A stretch of DNA of 64,000 nucleotides from Acanthochromis polyacanthus (taxonomy: Eukaryota; Chordata; Actinopteri; Pomacentridae). The position numbers and the translations under genes are program-made. A model generated the notes under the pieces. The model was not told the DNA's origin and did no database searches. It was given only the letters and a program-made list of their open reading frames with translations. This document shows, one piece after another, positions 26,378 to 40,078 of this stretch (position 1 is the stretch's first letter; each line of letters opens with the position of its first letter). The stretch spans positions 10,630,653 through 10,694,652 of the forward strand of contig NC_067131.1 of assembly GCF_021347895.1 (NCBI RefSeq). Direction: 5' to 3'.

Positions 26378-26630
26378 AGCAGTGGAAGAAGTATTTCGAC
26401 CCTTTACTTAAGTTAAAATACAAATACAGAAAAGGAAATTTACTCAGTTACAAGTAAAAGTTCATAAATATGTAGCAGCAAAAGATAGTTAAAGTATTAA
26501 AGAACTGGTTTGGTTGCTCTGGCAGATATGTATGACATCATTAGATTATTAATAGTGAAGCATCAGTGAGTCAGCAGCAAGGTATTGTTGTAGATGCTGC
26601 ACGTAGAGCAAGTTTAAAACGGTTTTACGT
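26378..26630 (+). repeat. Second copy of the 18.6-kb repeat family
   Basis: Starts CAGTGGAAGAAGTATTTCG and shares ACAAGTAAAAGTT-CA and GTAGC-GCAAAA with 18965-19070. Only the left part is clear; the right end was not found. Confidence 0.5.
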
Positions 26631-29600
26631 ACAGGGACAGCAGAAAAGTCCAAGTGGAAGGAAGATAAAACCAAGTTCTGATACACAAATCTGTTTCCAG
26701 TTTCTGAACTTCCTCTCTAGTAATTGATTTGAGGTGCGATGTTGGATCTTTTAACATTTATTGAATTTAAACCATGTGAAAATTTTACAGGGAAAATCCA
26801 GTTAGGTGGATCCATTAACAACTCAGACATCTGAAACTACAAAGTGCTTTTTACAAGATGTCAGAAGCCAAATAACCTGCAAAACCACGACTTTAATCTC
26901 TATCAATGTGTGGAATTTAAAAGCTGTCACCATCTCGGATATACAGGTAACAATCACAGGGTGGATCTGACTGAGAACTCGAAGACACTTGTCACACCCA
27001 TGTAGCAGCAACTTGTAAATCAAAACATGCCTAAGACTGCTTTATTGTCAACATTTTTTTACATGGGATTGTAATTTACAAAATGAATATCACGCTGCAT
27101 TGAAGGAGACTTGAAACTAGTGAGTGAGACCAAAAATTATTCGGAAAACATTTACTATGGTGACAAATTAAGAAAAAAGTAGGGTCATTTTCTCATAGAT
27201 TTAATGTACAATTACACTTGTTTTTACAAACAGAAGACTTGCCCCCTGCTGGCCATTTCAAAGAAGGCATGTGCATTTATCCAACATTTAGTCGGTTCGC
27301 TGCAACTTCTATACAGTCTATGGTTTCATGACAATTCATGCAATGTCGTTGTGATATTTTAGTCTGGATTAAACTGGCTAACAGTTTCCCATCTGCAATT
27401 TCCCATTTCTAAATCGCGAGTAAGAGGCTTCTATGTGAAGATAAAAGCTGGCTTCTTGCTTGCAGGTATAGAAACAACAGTTATTATCAAACACAGCGTG
27501 ACCTACATAACTTTGTTTTCTTTGTAGGTTATGACTTCAAAGCATACCGAGAAAGCAGCACGTTCACTCATGACGACTCTCAACCTCTGCAAAAATAAAT
27601 TCATGACTATTTCTGAGGCAATAGCAACATGAGATTGAACTGTGAACCTACAGACTATTTAAGGTTTTCTTACTCACACCAGTATGTACACACCTTCAGG
27701 ATCTGTGACATCAGCAAAAGAAAAGCGCAACTCAGTCAACGGCCATTAAATTTAAACTGTAACTATGATGTTTTGATTACAAATATTTGATCTTATATGA
27801 AGGTATTTCCTTTAAACCTGCAACAAAAGTATTTTGAAGGAAGTCTTAAGTAACTACAAGATGAAAATCCACTAAATAAAATATCGGTGTCTAATTACAG
27901 CTATTTAGATGCACATGCAGAGGGCAACAAAATTAGAATGTAATGTTTTCTTTTTGAACAAGAAAAAAAAGTACAAGACTTAAGACAATTAATAGATTTA
28001 CTGTCTGATACAAAAAGGATAGGCCTTTTTTGGGATCGCTTCATTCTTCACAGCTTCATTCTTTAATTTTTTTAAGGAAATATGTCTATTTTTTTAAATG
28101 CTTATTTCTCCTATCTAGACTAGAGGATATCTTATATAACAGCAATTTGAATATGTCTGAGTGAAGGGGCCCACAAAAACCTCAGGACAGATACAAAACA
28201 TGCATTGGTCAAATAAAACAAGCTCTTAAAAACATCCCATCTTGACTTTCTACCATTTTATATGACAAACAGTTAACCAAGAAAATAATTGGCACATTAC
28301 TTATTAACCAAACAATTGGTAGCTGGTGCTCTAAAAGAAGCTGTAACTATTGCAAAAATACCAAAACATGCAAAGCGTACAGTTTTCATGCTTCTACAAA
28401 TACTCAAAATCTATTGATTATGAATACATTCCCCTGATATTAAAAATGAATGCAGCTGTTCTGGATTGTCCGTATTCATGAGCTTTGCAATGTGACCTTT
28501 AAGTGTGACTTTTGTTCCATTTTGTTTCCCACCACCATGGATAAGGCCCCACAGCAACTCGCTGCCTCTGTGAACAACAGCAAAGTGACATTTCACAGCA
28601 TCGCTGCCATTTTGCCATGCAGAGAGCGTGAGGTCACATCACATGCCGGAGGCTAGACTAGGCCAAACCTCAGTCGGGGGGGAGAAGATGTCCACACACA
28701 TGGAACATAAACAATCATGCATATATACAGTGTATGACAATGTCCGCATAGTAATTTAATCACTAGTGCTGTAGGTGGCTAATAATAGTTCGGCAGACTC
28801 ACAGATAATTATTCTCACTAGTGTGGTCTAATTCTAAATATAGTGCACTAAACTATCCTTTACTACCCTCGTACAAAGTCACGTTGTCTATTATCATGGA
28901 AAGAAAAAAGCCTGGTAGCAAGCTGTACTGACATAATAGGACCTTATTAGATTTGATACTGAACACCAGCTGCGGCCCCTTTGAAGAATCAGTGAAATGA
29001 AGTTAGAGGAAAAACTTGCAGGCCGAAGCGACTGCAGCCTCGGGCACTGGGTCAGCCGCTGCTGTTTGTTGATGCTACGGAGGATGTGAAAGATGTCACT
29101 TTGCTGAAGTGAGCAAACATATTTAGCAAACAGTCATCCGTCTTGTCCTCACCTGGCTCAGTAACATTCCACTCAACATCCAAATGATACCGCGGAGCGC
29201 AGTGTAGCTAATGGCAACAATTTCTCAGCGATTGTCAGATGCTTCCCGTTAGGTTAGGGGGGTTTGTGTGAGCTGAAACAAATGGGCTCAAATACGGCAG
29301 AACTGTTAAGATATAAGACCACAGAGAGAGACAAAAACATTGCACTCTAACATAGGCAATGCTCTAAAATCTTCCCCATTACGGCACCTGGTTTTATATT
29401 TCATCTTTATATGCACAGGTAATGTGTCTGCATGTAGATGTTATAGTCAGAGTACAGCCGAGTTTGTTTATATCTACAGTTGTCAAGCTAAATAAGACAG
29501 AAGAGGCCATGTTTTTCACATTTAGCAAACATTGGCCAGATCCACTTACAGTAAGAAGAGTATAATGCAGTTTCTGGCATAATCGCAACCAGGAATGAGT

Positions 29601-29845
29601 CCTTTAAAAACCTTCCTATGACCATGTAGGAGACGAGTGCCAAGGAAAGAAAAATGCAGCAGCTGGGTAGGAATGTAAAGTGGATTCAAAAGTGCACCAA
29701 ATGACAGAGAACAACAAAAAAGAGAAACAAATAAGTTGCAATTTACAGGAGTCTGATGAGACGTAATTCTTAGTTTGAGCTTATTGAAGAGGGATAAATG
29801 GGAACCATCACTCGAATGTATGAAGAAGAAAAAAGCAATTAAAAG

Positions 29846-29883
29846 TTTCATCTACCGAGTGGAAGGCCACTCGGTAGATGAAA
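29846..29883. repeat. Perfect 17-bp inverted repeat (hairpin)
   Basis: TTTCATCTACCGAGTGG, a four-base AAGG spacer, then the exact reverse complement. The symmetry stops sharply on both sides and no target duplication is evident. It could be a hairpin in RNA or DNA, a fold-back mutation, or an assembly artefact. Confidence 0.9.
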
Positions 29884-30323
29884 TGAGCCTTTGTATTGTG
29901 ATGATTGTCATATTGAAGGTGAACCTACTGTAAGTAGGGGAGGGCTATAATTCTAGAAAATGCCAGTAATGAGTTCAAATTAATCACATATCCGTAATAA
30001 CTCCATTTTCAGCTTTATTTTGTATTCAGAGTCGGCTTATCTTGGCAACTGGCATATATGTGAAAGCGCAGATATGTGCATTTTCACCTAAAAAACACAC
30101 TGAGAGTTTATCATCAAAACCATGTATGCCATTATGTGGCCAAACTGAATGCACACAATCAATAACTCATTTGACTGCTGAATGTCTGAAAGATTTTAAG
30201 GAAAACTTGCCACTTAATAGCACATAAACAATAATGAGTTGAAAGATGACCACTCACAAAACCCACAATTCTCCACGTATTATATTGCTTGCATTGTTGT
30301 AAGTCACATGTGGCTGTATTTAA

Positions 30324-30628
30324 CCATCCCATCCATCCATCCATCCATCATCTATCCACTGCTTAATCCTCATCAGGAACGCGGGGGTCCTATCCCAGCT
30401 GACTTGGGGCGAAGGCAGCAGTCGCTCTATTCAAGGGTTACATAGAGACAAATAATCACTCCTACGGACAATTTAAAGTTACCAATTAACTAGCATGTTT
30501 TTGGACTGTGGGAGGAAGCCAGAGTACTCAGAGAAAACCCACGCATGCACAGGGAGAACATTCAAACTCCATGCAGAAAGATCCAGTGTACCAGGAATCT
30601 TCTAGAAAATACTAACCACCAGCCCTGT
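30324..30628 (-). repeat. tRNA-related SINE-like repeat, minus orientation
   Basis: Begins on the + strand with (CATC)n and runs through CTATCCCAGCTGACT, ACTAGCATGTTTTTGGAC, GTGGGAGGAAGCC, AGAAAACCCACGCATGCACA and GGGAGAACATTCAAACTCC to ATACTAACCACC. This is the reverse complement of the family at 7812-8145. Confidence 0.65.
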
Positions 30629-30779
30629 ATTAAACCAGCATGTTCTAAATGTTTTGTCAATACCATCAACAAGCTACTATATTTCTATATCCAGGCAGAT
30701 CACACAACATCATACTCGCTTTGCAGCATGACTGACACAGACACAGACAAAAATAAGTCTGCTGCATGCTGAGAATAGA

Positions 30780-30989
30780 AAACTCAGTATTTTGGATAGA
30801 CTGAAGGCCCAAGGTGGACTGTTCACAGCTGCTGAGCATGTTGATGAGCACCTGCAAAATACAGCAGAAGACCTAAAGACAAAGACTAAGAGAATGAAAG
30901 ATGAGGTGACACATGCCAGGAGATACCTCAGTATCACTAATGTCTTCAGGGTGTTCAACGATGAAAGGACGAACAGTTTGAACTCCTGA
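30780..30989 (+). pseudogene. Possible transposon-derived coding fragment
   Basis: The open frame reads DRLKAQGGLFTAAEHVDEHL and continues as a charged, helix-like stretch before a stop at 30987-30989. The GG-x-FT-x-AEEV-type motif recalls uncharacterised proteins in fish transposons, but that recognition is weak. There is no acceptor, donor or start context that makes it a gene. Best read as a decayed element fragment. Confidence 0.25.
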
Positions 30990-31369
30990 ACAGTTTGGTG
31001 ATAACCTTAAGGTTCTATGAGGCAGGACCAAAGATAGGTCTGAGACTTTTGTTTGGCCATGGAGCAACTCCCCTCAGATTAGGTCCTGGATGAATGAGCA
31101 TAGCCTTTCATGTGACAGACCTACAGGATGCATATTGAACCTTCTCTGGAAAAATAATGATTTTGAGCACAACTGTGGTATTCTATAAAATGCCAGTAGC
31201 CGCAGGAAGCAAGATCATACAGAAAAATAAAGCTAGGATATCTTCTTGTTCTACAAAAAGATTGATTCAAACTTATTACCGGGTGTTTTTCCTCCCAATA
31301 GTATTTATAGCCTCCCCCTACTGTAAGCAGCCAGCAGCCAGGTAGAGATTTATAGTTTTTAACAAAGCT

Positions 31370-31470
31370 AGCAGATGGACTCTGGACTAATCGCCTGCTT
31401 GAGACTAAAATATCTCAACAACTACTGGATGGATTTACATTAAATTATGTACTGACAGAAAGTCTTGGTG
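31370..31470 (-). repeat. Fragment of dispersed teleost repeat (minus)
   Basis: Reverse complement carries ATCCATCCAGTAGTTGTTGA followed by GATATTTTAGTC, matching the core of 17290-17410 and 34940-35060. Confidence 0.55.
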
Positions 31471-32157
31471 TCACTTGAGGAAAAGTTGAAGGAAATTGTT
31501 TAAGTAGATCAGCATGGTCGTTTTTTTTACTAGAGCAACGCCACTGATTGTACTTAGATTTCTTGTCTAATGCGCAGATTAGATAAAATATTAGCTGGAC
31601 AAATAGACAAGCATCCTTCACATCCTCCACACACAGAAACACTCAGTGCAATAGAAAGCAATCAAGTGGTTGATGTATGGAGTTTATCAGAGAGGGAAAA
31701 ATCAGAAAAGTAAAAAAGAACTGAATAACTGTGGATTGTGATGTAACTGTCTGTGTAAAAGTGGCAAATATTTGTACCTCACGCAGCAAATTTGCAGAAT
31801 CATCTTCAAAATGAAGGCACTTGAAAGTCTCGAATTAATTTATGTCGTACTCCCCAAGGAGAAAATTCTCATTCAGCCTGTGTTTGGGACGGAGGCTGAG
31901 CTGAACCGTCCTGTTGCAGAGACGAGTAAAGCAACTTTCACAAGGATACTCAGCAGTTTGGGTGTCTGCAGGATTAAATTACTGCTCTCGGGTAGGATGA
32001 CGACTACAATTAGACAAGTGCTGCTTTCCAATCTTACCATCTAATCAAGGGGCATTTACCTGGAATGCGAGGGGAAAGTGTTCCTCTACCAACAACTTTC
32101 TAATCCAGTCCAGTCCTTGCAGTACAAAGCCCCTGCTACTTAAACCAGCCACATGTC

Positions 32158-32182
32158 AAAGAAGAAGAAGAAGAAGAAGAAG
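32158..32182. repeat. (AGA)n microsatellite
   Basis: About eight AAG/AGA units without interruption. Confidence 0.95.
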
Positions 32183-33895
32183 TCACACGCGGTTAGGTGA
32201 AAAGTTCACATATAATTATGGAAATACTGACATGTAATATTCATTATGGTTCGTTCACAGGAAAGTTTGCTCACCCACTTTGCCGTGAGATGGGAGTCTA
32301 TCTAGAGGTATTGCTTTTTTCCTGCATCATTATTATTTGCACCATTATCTCCATGCAAACAAAGCTTGCAGGGGGTCCATTTTTCATTTTAATTCTGCTG
32401 TAAAGTAGCACTGATCAGTGACCGCCGAGGCTCAACCCTTCTGCATCTTTAATGCTCTTCCTGCTTACACAGTGTCAGCGGCCATAAAACTGCACCCCAA
32501 CGCTGCGAGGGTGGAGGACGGCTGACAGCAGCGCTCTATTATCAGTTCACTTTTATCCAGATCTCTGCTTTTAACATCACAAGGAAGAGGGGATTTAGTG
32601 AAAATAAGGCTGGCAAACAAGCATCAACCACCCAGTACAAGTGGCACAATAGCAACGGCAGGATAATGGTTGCTGTGTCAGTGGGAGAGCTTGCCATTAA
32701 AAATGCAGCAGCCATTTAAACAGTATGTAAAATTGAGCAGATTAAAAATATATGTGCCCCACGTCCACGAGGGCTAAAGCTTCCTCTGCTCTCTCTCTCT
32801 CTGTGCAGCAACGAAGGCGGCACATTCACAAACCAAAACGCGGCCGCACACGCACAAAACAAAAAAGGGTGATGTTTCTGAAATTGAATTTTTACGACGG
32901 CGGAACTCTTGCAAATTTAACAAAGCTCAAACTGGAGAGCACGACTTGTTGAAAAAACTATTCAGCGTCCTTTTTTCTGAAGGCTTTGAAGGCGGGACCG
33001 ACTCGTTTGCAGGGAAACCAAACCGGTTGGCCTTCCCAGAGAGCTTCCCCCCTTTCATGACCTGGCTTTAAGGACTTCGCTAAAGAGACACTTGCAGACA
33101 GTGTGCGGGTTGCAGCCAAAGGGTGCGACCAAAAATACTGTTAAGATACTCTGGGAGGCTTCAGGCAAGAAACTAATGAGGATCACAGCAGCCAAACGTG
33201 AGAGCAGCCAGGGTCATCATGGACAAGTGCACTCATTATTCACAGCAGCTCGACTACAGAGAAATGACATGGACGTGGATGTAGTGGGTGCAGGAGCATC
33301 TGATATATCCAAACCAGAGGAATTAGAGCCAGTGATGCTAATCAGATGCACATTTTGTCTTATATCTCCTCATTTTCTTCCAGCTTCCTATTCTGTGTTG
33401 GTATAGAGTCTGTAAATGGGAAACAAAGAGGCTCGGACTGATCCACGCAACACTATTTCAGCGTTGTCTCTGCTTTCAAATTTGTGTACATTTGTGTTCA
33501 TGCATAGGACAGATGGAATGGGGCAGTGGGAGCAAAAAGTATAGTAAATTTTGCACGTGAAAACTAAATATAGTAACTGAAGCTAGCTAAATATCAACAA
33601 TCTTTCCCCAGAATCACAGATTCCACTGTTAAAGTCAGCAACTAATATAGACGCATGACTGCTAGAGGTAAGTTTTTACATCAGTATTGACTGTTGTGAA
33701 GATTTTAACCAAAATTTGTCTGACCAATATTACATCACGAAGCATTTTTTTTTTGTAGTAAAACAGTTTTTTGTGATTATCATTATTTAGCAGAATAAGG
33801 CCTTGTTTACACCAACAAAGATATTGTGCAAAACCAATATTTTCCCCGACGTTTTGAAGTCCCATTCACTTGCAAACACTGTTTTAGATGATTAA

Positions 33896-34357
33896 CCCTC
33901 CTGTTGTCCTCATTTACGGGCACCAAAAAATATTGTTTCACTGTCTGAAAAAAATCCAAAAATTCAGCAAAAAAAAAAAAAAACCCAAATTTGGCAAGAA
34001 AATTCTTGGAAATATTTCCAAAAAGTGAGCAAAAATCTTCAAAAAAAATCCTAAAAATATCTAAAGTGATTACAGATATATCAGTAAAACTTCTAATATT
34101 TTCTTTAAGAACATTCACAAAAAAAAAATCAACCAAAATCCAGCAAAATTCATTGGATTTTGGTTGATTTTTTTGGTGAATGTTCTTAAAGAAACATTTT
34201 TAACATTTATTTTTTTCCACCAAAAAAATTCCCAAAGATTTCCCAAAAATGCTGAAAATGTGGACATCAGAAGTTTCACTGTGAAAATTCTATTTTTTTT
34301 CCCCATATTTTTAAACTATAAAACAGGTCAATTTTGACCCACAGGGCAACAAGATGG
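33896..34357. mobile_element. piggyBac-like MITE with internal palindrome
   Basis: Flanked on both sides by TTAA (33892-33895 and 34358-34361), the target duplication of piggyBac-type elements. Left end CCCTCCTGTTGTCC and reverse-complemented right end CCATCTTGTTGCCC match at 11 of 14 positions. The interior is A-rich, non-coding, and contains a hairpin with about 40-bp arms (34100-34141 and 34155-34194). Frames on the - strand are low-complexity chance frames. Confidence 0.6.
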
Positions 34358-34939
34358 TTAAAACTGAGATTTTCCAAAACACTTGCACCCAGTAACAAGT
34401 TTACAACTCAACTTGGCATCCATGCTGCACCACTTCACCGGCACACAAAAGCCTCTCTTACTGCTTGCGTAATATTAATGGGTCCACAGAAATCAGAAAT
34501 GATGAAATCCCAGTATTTTCTGCTATTTGATGTTTCATAGACATAAACTGGACTGGCATGCTTGTTAGAGTGTCTGCACTCTTTTCATGCATGTGTACAG
34601 AGATTTTTTTCGTAAAACGATGGCGGTGGAGACTGGATTTCTGTCTCTTTTTTTGTAACAGAGTGAGGAAAATCTCTGTAATAATGTATACAAGGCCTGA
34701 AACTGTCATAGCTGCGGGACTTTCAGGATCAGCTTGAAATATAAACAAAGAAGAAAAACTATTTTGGAATGTAATCAGCTAACATGCCAGCTGCAGGTGG
34801 GTGTGGGTATAACCTTTACCACGGTTAACATTATATTTTGCAATACAAACATTTGCTAATCAGCACTGAACAAAAGTTACAGCTTAATAAGAATGGTGCT
34901 ACCTCTGCAGGACAAATTACAATTTTGACTGATTACAAC

Positions 34940-35060
34940 TTATCCTAAATGGAAAACGAGTCTCTGCACAAAATTTAAAGCCAATCCATCCAACAGTTGC
35001 TGAGATATTTCCGTCTGGACCAAAGCGTTTGATTGACCGGCCAGCATTGCCAACCCTGCA
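34940..35060 (+). repeat. Fragment of dispersed teleost repeat
   Basis: Contains CAATCCATCCAACAGTTGCT-GAGATATTT followed by GTCTGGACCAAAG and GACCGGCCAGCATTGCC. Same family as 17290-17410; this copy extends further right. Confidence 0.6.
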
Positions 35061-37379
35061 GCTGCACCGCTAATGTTGCTGAAATGAATTAAGCAGTAAA
35101 TCTATTATTAAAACTGTTGCACATTAATGTTCCTATAATCAAGGACTCCATTAATTGGCTTATTAGTTTAGCTCCATTGGAATGACTTTGCCAAGAAGGG
35201 AAACAACAACACGGCGTCGGGTGGTTCTGCTCTTGTTTCCTTCAGCACAGTGTTTGTGGGCTTTTTTAAGCTCTGGAAGGAGATAAAGAACAATCCCACG
35301 CAAACGCATAATCTTGTGTCACTGCAAAAAATAAGAACAATCACTCTGCTTAAGCCAAATTTAGCCGGGGGGGTAAGTCATTGCCCTCAGGTGTTGGAAG
35401 CAAATGGCTGCTTGCTTGTACACGTTCGCATGCATGCGCACAGATGTGCAGTTTCACACACAAACAAGTACATTGAAACATTCCAGATGGCCAAGCAGAT
35501 TGTTTTGTGCTAATTTCCCCTGTGAAACAGAACTATCATCCATAGTGGGATCCCCTGGTTCACCCTGGTGATGCATTAAGAGTTAAACACGACAAGTATT
35601 CAACCACTAACCTATCTTTTTTAAACACAAAGACGTACTCACACATGCAGCTTTAATTCACTTACTGTTAAAGAGGATGTGACACAGGACTGTATTTATA
35701 CAGAGAAACCACACCTTGTGACCAATAATTATATTTAAATGGCTTATTCAGCGCACTGTAAATAACTCAGAGCTCAAATTAAAGGAGATTTCTGTGCCTG
35801 AGATGTGTTTGGTGGTAAAATGAGCTCCAGAACTCTTTATATTTGCCACCCATCATGTTCCAAATGTGTGATTCTGATCTGATTTTTGAAAATATTTTAA
35901 ATATTCTCACAATTCATACAATTTAACAGTCAGTGCTTGTGTCAATTTGGTCAAATTTACATTATACGACCAGTTGGAGGTAGAATTAGACGTTTCAAGC
36001 ATGTATCCATTACCTTTAGCCTAATATTTAAGTATTTTTCTATTAGTTATGGATACTTCTCAATTTATCCATCATTTTAAGGAACTATTTTAACATTTTT
36101 ATCTATCACCTGTTACAATTATAATAATTTCCTATCACTTTTAGCATTGTAATTAATCAGTTCATCTATATCTAATATTAGGAACATAGTTTAACAGTAT
36201 AACTGCTGCTTTCAGCTTCAATCCAGTATTTTCAGATGACTATTTCTTACTTTTAGGTACCAATTTCAACCATTTTTTAATTGCATTTAGCTATCTGGTT
36301 AGACTTATTTGCTTTTCTGCTACCAGGTTTTCATGCCTGCATGCAGTAGTTATTAATCAAACAGGAATTTCAGATTTCTTTCAAACTAATTAAGCTAATA
36401 TTTTCATCCACCCTTTAAAAACAGCAGATCTACCTCCTGAGCTACAATTACTCCTGATGGGAAATTACTGCCATAAGATGCTAAAAAGGACAGGACAGTC
36501 GGTGGTCCGGAGATGTTTGCGAGGATTGTTTCACTTCTATTCATGCTTCACCGCCACCTTAATTGTGGATTAGCCAGGATGACGACAGCTAGAGCCCCCA
36601 CAGCGAGCTTTAAAACTGCTCTTATGGAAAGCGAAGGGTGACATCAAAGAGAAATGTAATCGTTTCTAAATGTGAATCCTCATATTACTTTTAAAAGAAC
36701 TAAAGACAAGAAAAATGCATAATCTGCTCAGCCTCAGTCGGAAGACACAGTCTGATAATTAAAGGCTGTGTCGAGTGGTTCAAAGCCATAAAGAATATCT
36801 TTCAAACTTTTCCATTATTGCTCTCTAAACATTGTCTGCAGTATAGAAGGTCGACTGTGGTCAAACCATAGATTGTATGCTAATTTTTCCAGAAGATTGC
36901 AACATGTTAAAAGAAAACAGTGTCTTCCTTACAGTCACATGCATTATTTACCAAAGGTTTATATTAATAAAATATGTCTACATCAGCACTATAAAACATA
37001 TTGCTTCTTATGGCTCTATACATACATACTTATGCAGCCATATGCAAGAATCTTTTCATAAACATTTAATTATCTATTTACAAACAGGAATTAAACTTGA
37101 AACCTCAATAACCGCACATTTATGACAAAGTGACATTTTCAAATAAATTTTCCAGCTCTGATACTAATTATTTGACTTCCTTGCCTGACCCTAATGTTTA
37201 ACTGAAAAGCTTTTTTGTAATGACATGCATTGTAGCAAGAATGTCCTCTTGCCAGTCAGTTCATCAGTTTGGGCTTGACTGAAAATATAAACATAACCAG
37301 CGATTATCATGAAATGTTGTACAAACATTCATTTTCCCCAGAGGACAGATCTGACTGACACTGAGCATCCCTTGACCTT

Positions 37380-37480
37380 TTCTCTCACTCAACCAAGTGT
37401 TTGACGCCTTAGTGATTCATGGTGCCCCGAGGATGAATCTTGATGACTTTTGTGACTCATTGACTTTCTAAAGTGTCAGT
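37380..37480 (-). repeat. Fragment of dispersed teleost repeat (minus)
   Basis: The reverse complement reads AGAAAGTCAATGAGTCAC... then GATTCATCCTCGGGGCACCA, matching the left part of the 17290-17410 family (TTAGAAAGTC and GTTCATCCTTTGGGC). Confidence 0.45.
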
Positions 37481-40078
37481 AGCAGGTCAAAGTTAACATC
37501 CTGATGAATATCTGATGGTTTGCCATTAGGTTGGGCATTCAGGATACATTTTATGAGTTGAAACTATTCATCCTGTGCCATTATCAAGTCTAAATTTACT
37601 TTATCAGGTCCTGTGGTTTATTACCAAATAACTGCTCCACACACTGCTGTGCCTTAATACGGCCTCACAGAGACATTTGCATAGCAATACTCATGCTCTT
37701 GTTTTTGTTCTTGTTTGGGCTGCAGGCTTGAATTAAAGCAAATTTGAACAATACTCATTTTTTTTGGAAGCGTCAGAATCGCAGTTACTTTTAGTGCTAA
37801 ACACGGGTTCAGGTTATTTGCTGATACTAGAATAATGAATCCACTTCTTGTCACCTGACAGCTAAGAAACTGGATTAGCATTTCTAAGGGCCACGAACCT
37901 TTTTGCCTCAACGCACTGAAGCTGCAGTCTCTCAGCTGACTGTACACGGAAAGAAAGCAAACAGTGTTGCATTGTGCGAGCTTCTGCTGTGTACCACGCA
38001 GTAACCCCAGGTCCCATACAGAGCAACGGAGCTAAATGTACGCCTGGCTGCAGCTCTGCATTGAAAAATCAGCTGACTGGAGGAAAGCAGCGTCCTGGCA
38101 CACTGGCGTCTGGCACCGCACATCTGGCATTTAAAAGGCCTCGGAGCAAACAAGCTGACATTATTGTTTCGTGTGGGCTCATTCTCTATTTTCAGCCACC
38201 TGGCTTTTGATATCTGTTGTTGTCATAGCGATGAGTGACTACGAATGAGGCTTGTGTATTTATCCCGCAACCAAATGCCACTGACTCAAATTGCAAAACA
38301 ATTATTGAAATACGTTTATGGGGGGAAAAAACATGTTCTCGTGGCTTTTTGTTTGTGTTTAATCAGGGTTGTAGGTGATTAAGTTAATAAAATCGCAAAT
38401 GTATTAGTCCACTTTCAGCAAAAGTGCTTGACCCTATCAGCTTTTTCAGTCTTTAAAAACAAAACACAGCATGGTACAATCACCCCTTTGATCTTTAAGC
38501 AAAGATCCATATAGGCTTGGTACAGTGTCGTCACTCAAGTAGATTCATGTCCTTCAGGCACACTTGTTCCCTTCTCATTCTGCTTGAGCATCGCTGCTAA
38601 AGGCGAATGGCTTCCTGCTACTTCTCTGCCCTTCAAACTCGCTCATTTCCATGTTGTTGGAGAGGGCTACGTTTCTGCAGGTCAGGTTTAAGTACAACAC
38701 GAAGCTCCGATTATTGCATAGATTAAAATCAGCAGCATGAAGGCCGTCAACACATCCTGAGGGATCTTTAGTTGGCGGGAATCTACATTATTAAGGAGGT
38801 GCGCTTTGCAAAGAAACACTGCCTACATATAACAAATGGTCTAACAAGTGAATGTGAGGGAGGCGGCCTGAATTCATGAATGAAATACTGTGACAGCCAC
38901 TTGATTTCATAAACTGTTTGATGATGCATGTGCAAACTGAGAGCTACAAACCATTCTGATATACATCAAGTTCATCTATTACAAAGATAAAGCCAGGAAT
39001 CGGTTGTCTTAGCTCCAAAATTGAAACCAAGCTTTGTTCGATCGCAACAAAATCTGCCCACAGGCATCTCTAAAGCTTATTATTCAACATGTTTTATCCC
39101 TTTTGTTGAATCCAAGCAAAAAGTTGTGATCTCTAGATGTGTTGGTAGCCAGAGTTTTTATTTTTATTTTGACTAAATATACACAAGTGTGGTCTCTGTC
39201 ATGTCATCCTACTCTCAACAAAGATAGAAAGTCAAAAGGTATTTCCCAGAATGACTAAATAATGCATAGCTGGCCAGTCCACTAATTTCCTCTTACAAAG
39301 ACACAGTCTCAAACCAGTTGTTTGTATGTTGCATTATATTAAATAAATATTTCTATCCATCATTATCAGCTGAGCCAAGAGTGATATTTTGGTGTACACA
39401 GACAGGCCATAAAACCTCGTAAAAACCCTTGTAATTTTAAATATATAATGAACCCTGCTAATTTCATATGAGAATGGAATTTGCTGACACTGGCACAAAG
39501 CGTTTGGGAGCTTGAATCCCCCCCGTTTTCACTTAGGACTGAAGTTCACCTCTGGAAAATAAAAGATAGAAAACAGAAGTGGAGCTGGTGAGGCAAGAGT
39601 GATGAGGATGGAGCGGAACAGCTCCCACAAACTGGATTTACAATGGGAGGATAGATGGTCTCCTCAGAACTATATCTGTGCTGCGTTCAGTGTTTGTGCT
39701 TAAAATGAAATGCATCTATTTCATTTTATATATACGGTTTAGTTCAACCAGCCCTTGATTTCTTATGAATGTTTTGAAAGCAGAAGTCAGTCAGATATTA
39801 TTAAAAGTAATACATGAAATACTTTCCCTGCTTTAAACAATTTGAGAACAGACATACAAGACAAGCTTTCGGTTTCAGAACTCTAAGATTAAAACTGAAA
39901 AACTCCACCATCAAACAGCAGATTTCCTTTTTAATCCTGCAGTATAATTAGTTGCCATCTATGAAATGTAATCAAAGCCAATTAACTGTTAAGGTACATT
40001 CACACTGACTGGAAAATGAGTGGCTCAACAATATTGTTTCAGTAGATTTTAGAATAAAATAATGGTCAACAGTACATA

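Larger units (their letters stand above)
26176..40078. other. Intergenic region, rnd2 side
   Basis: About 14 kb between the rnd2 3' end and the Tc1 element. I see no exon of any recognisable gene on either strand. It holds repeats: a copy of the 18.6-kb family at 26378-26630, the hairpin at 29846-29883, SINE-like sequence at 30324-30628, a possible transposon-derived coding fragment at 30780-30989, dispersed repeat fragments at 31370, 34940 and 37380, an AGA microsatellite at 32158-32182 and a piggyBac-like MITE at 33896-34357. Confidence 0.75.

Noticed and set aside
33807..34306. Phe/Lys-rich - strand frames
   Set aside because: Translation of the A-rich interior and palindrome of the MITE.
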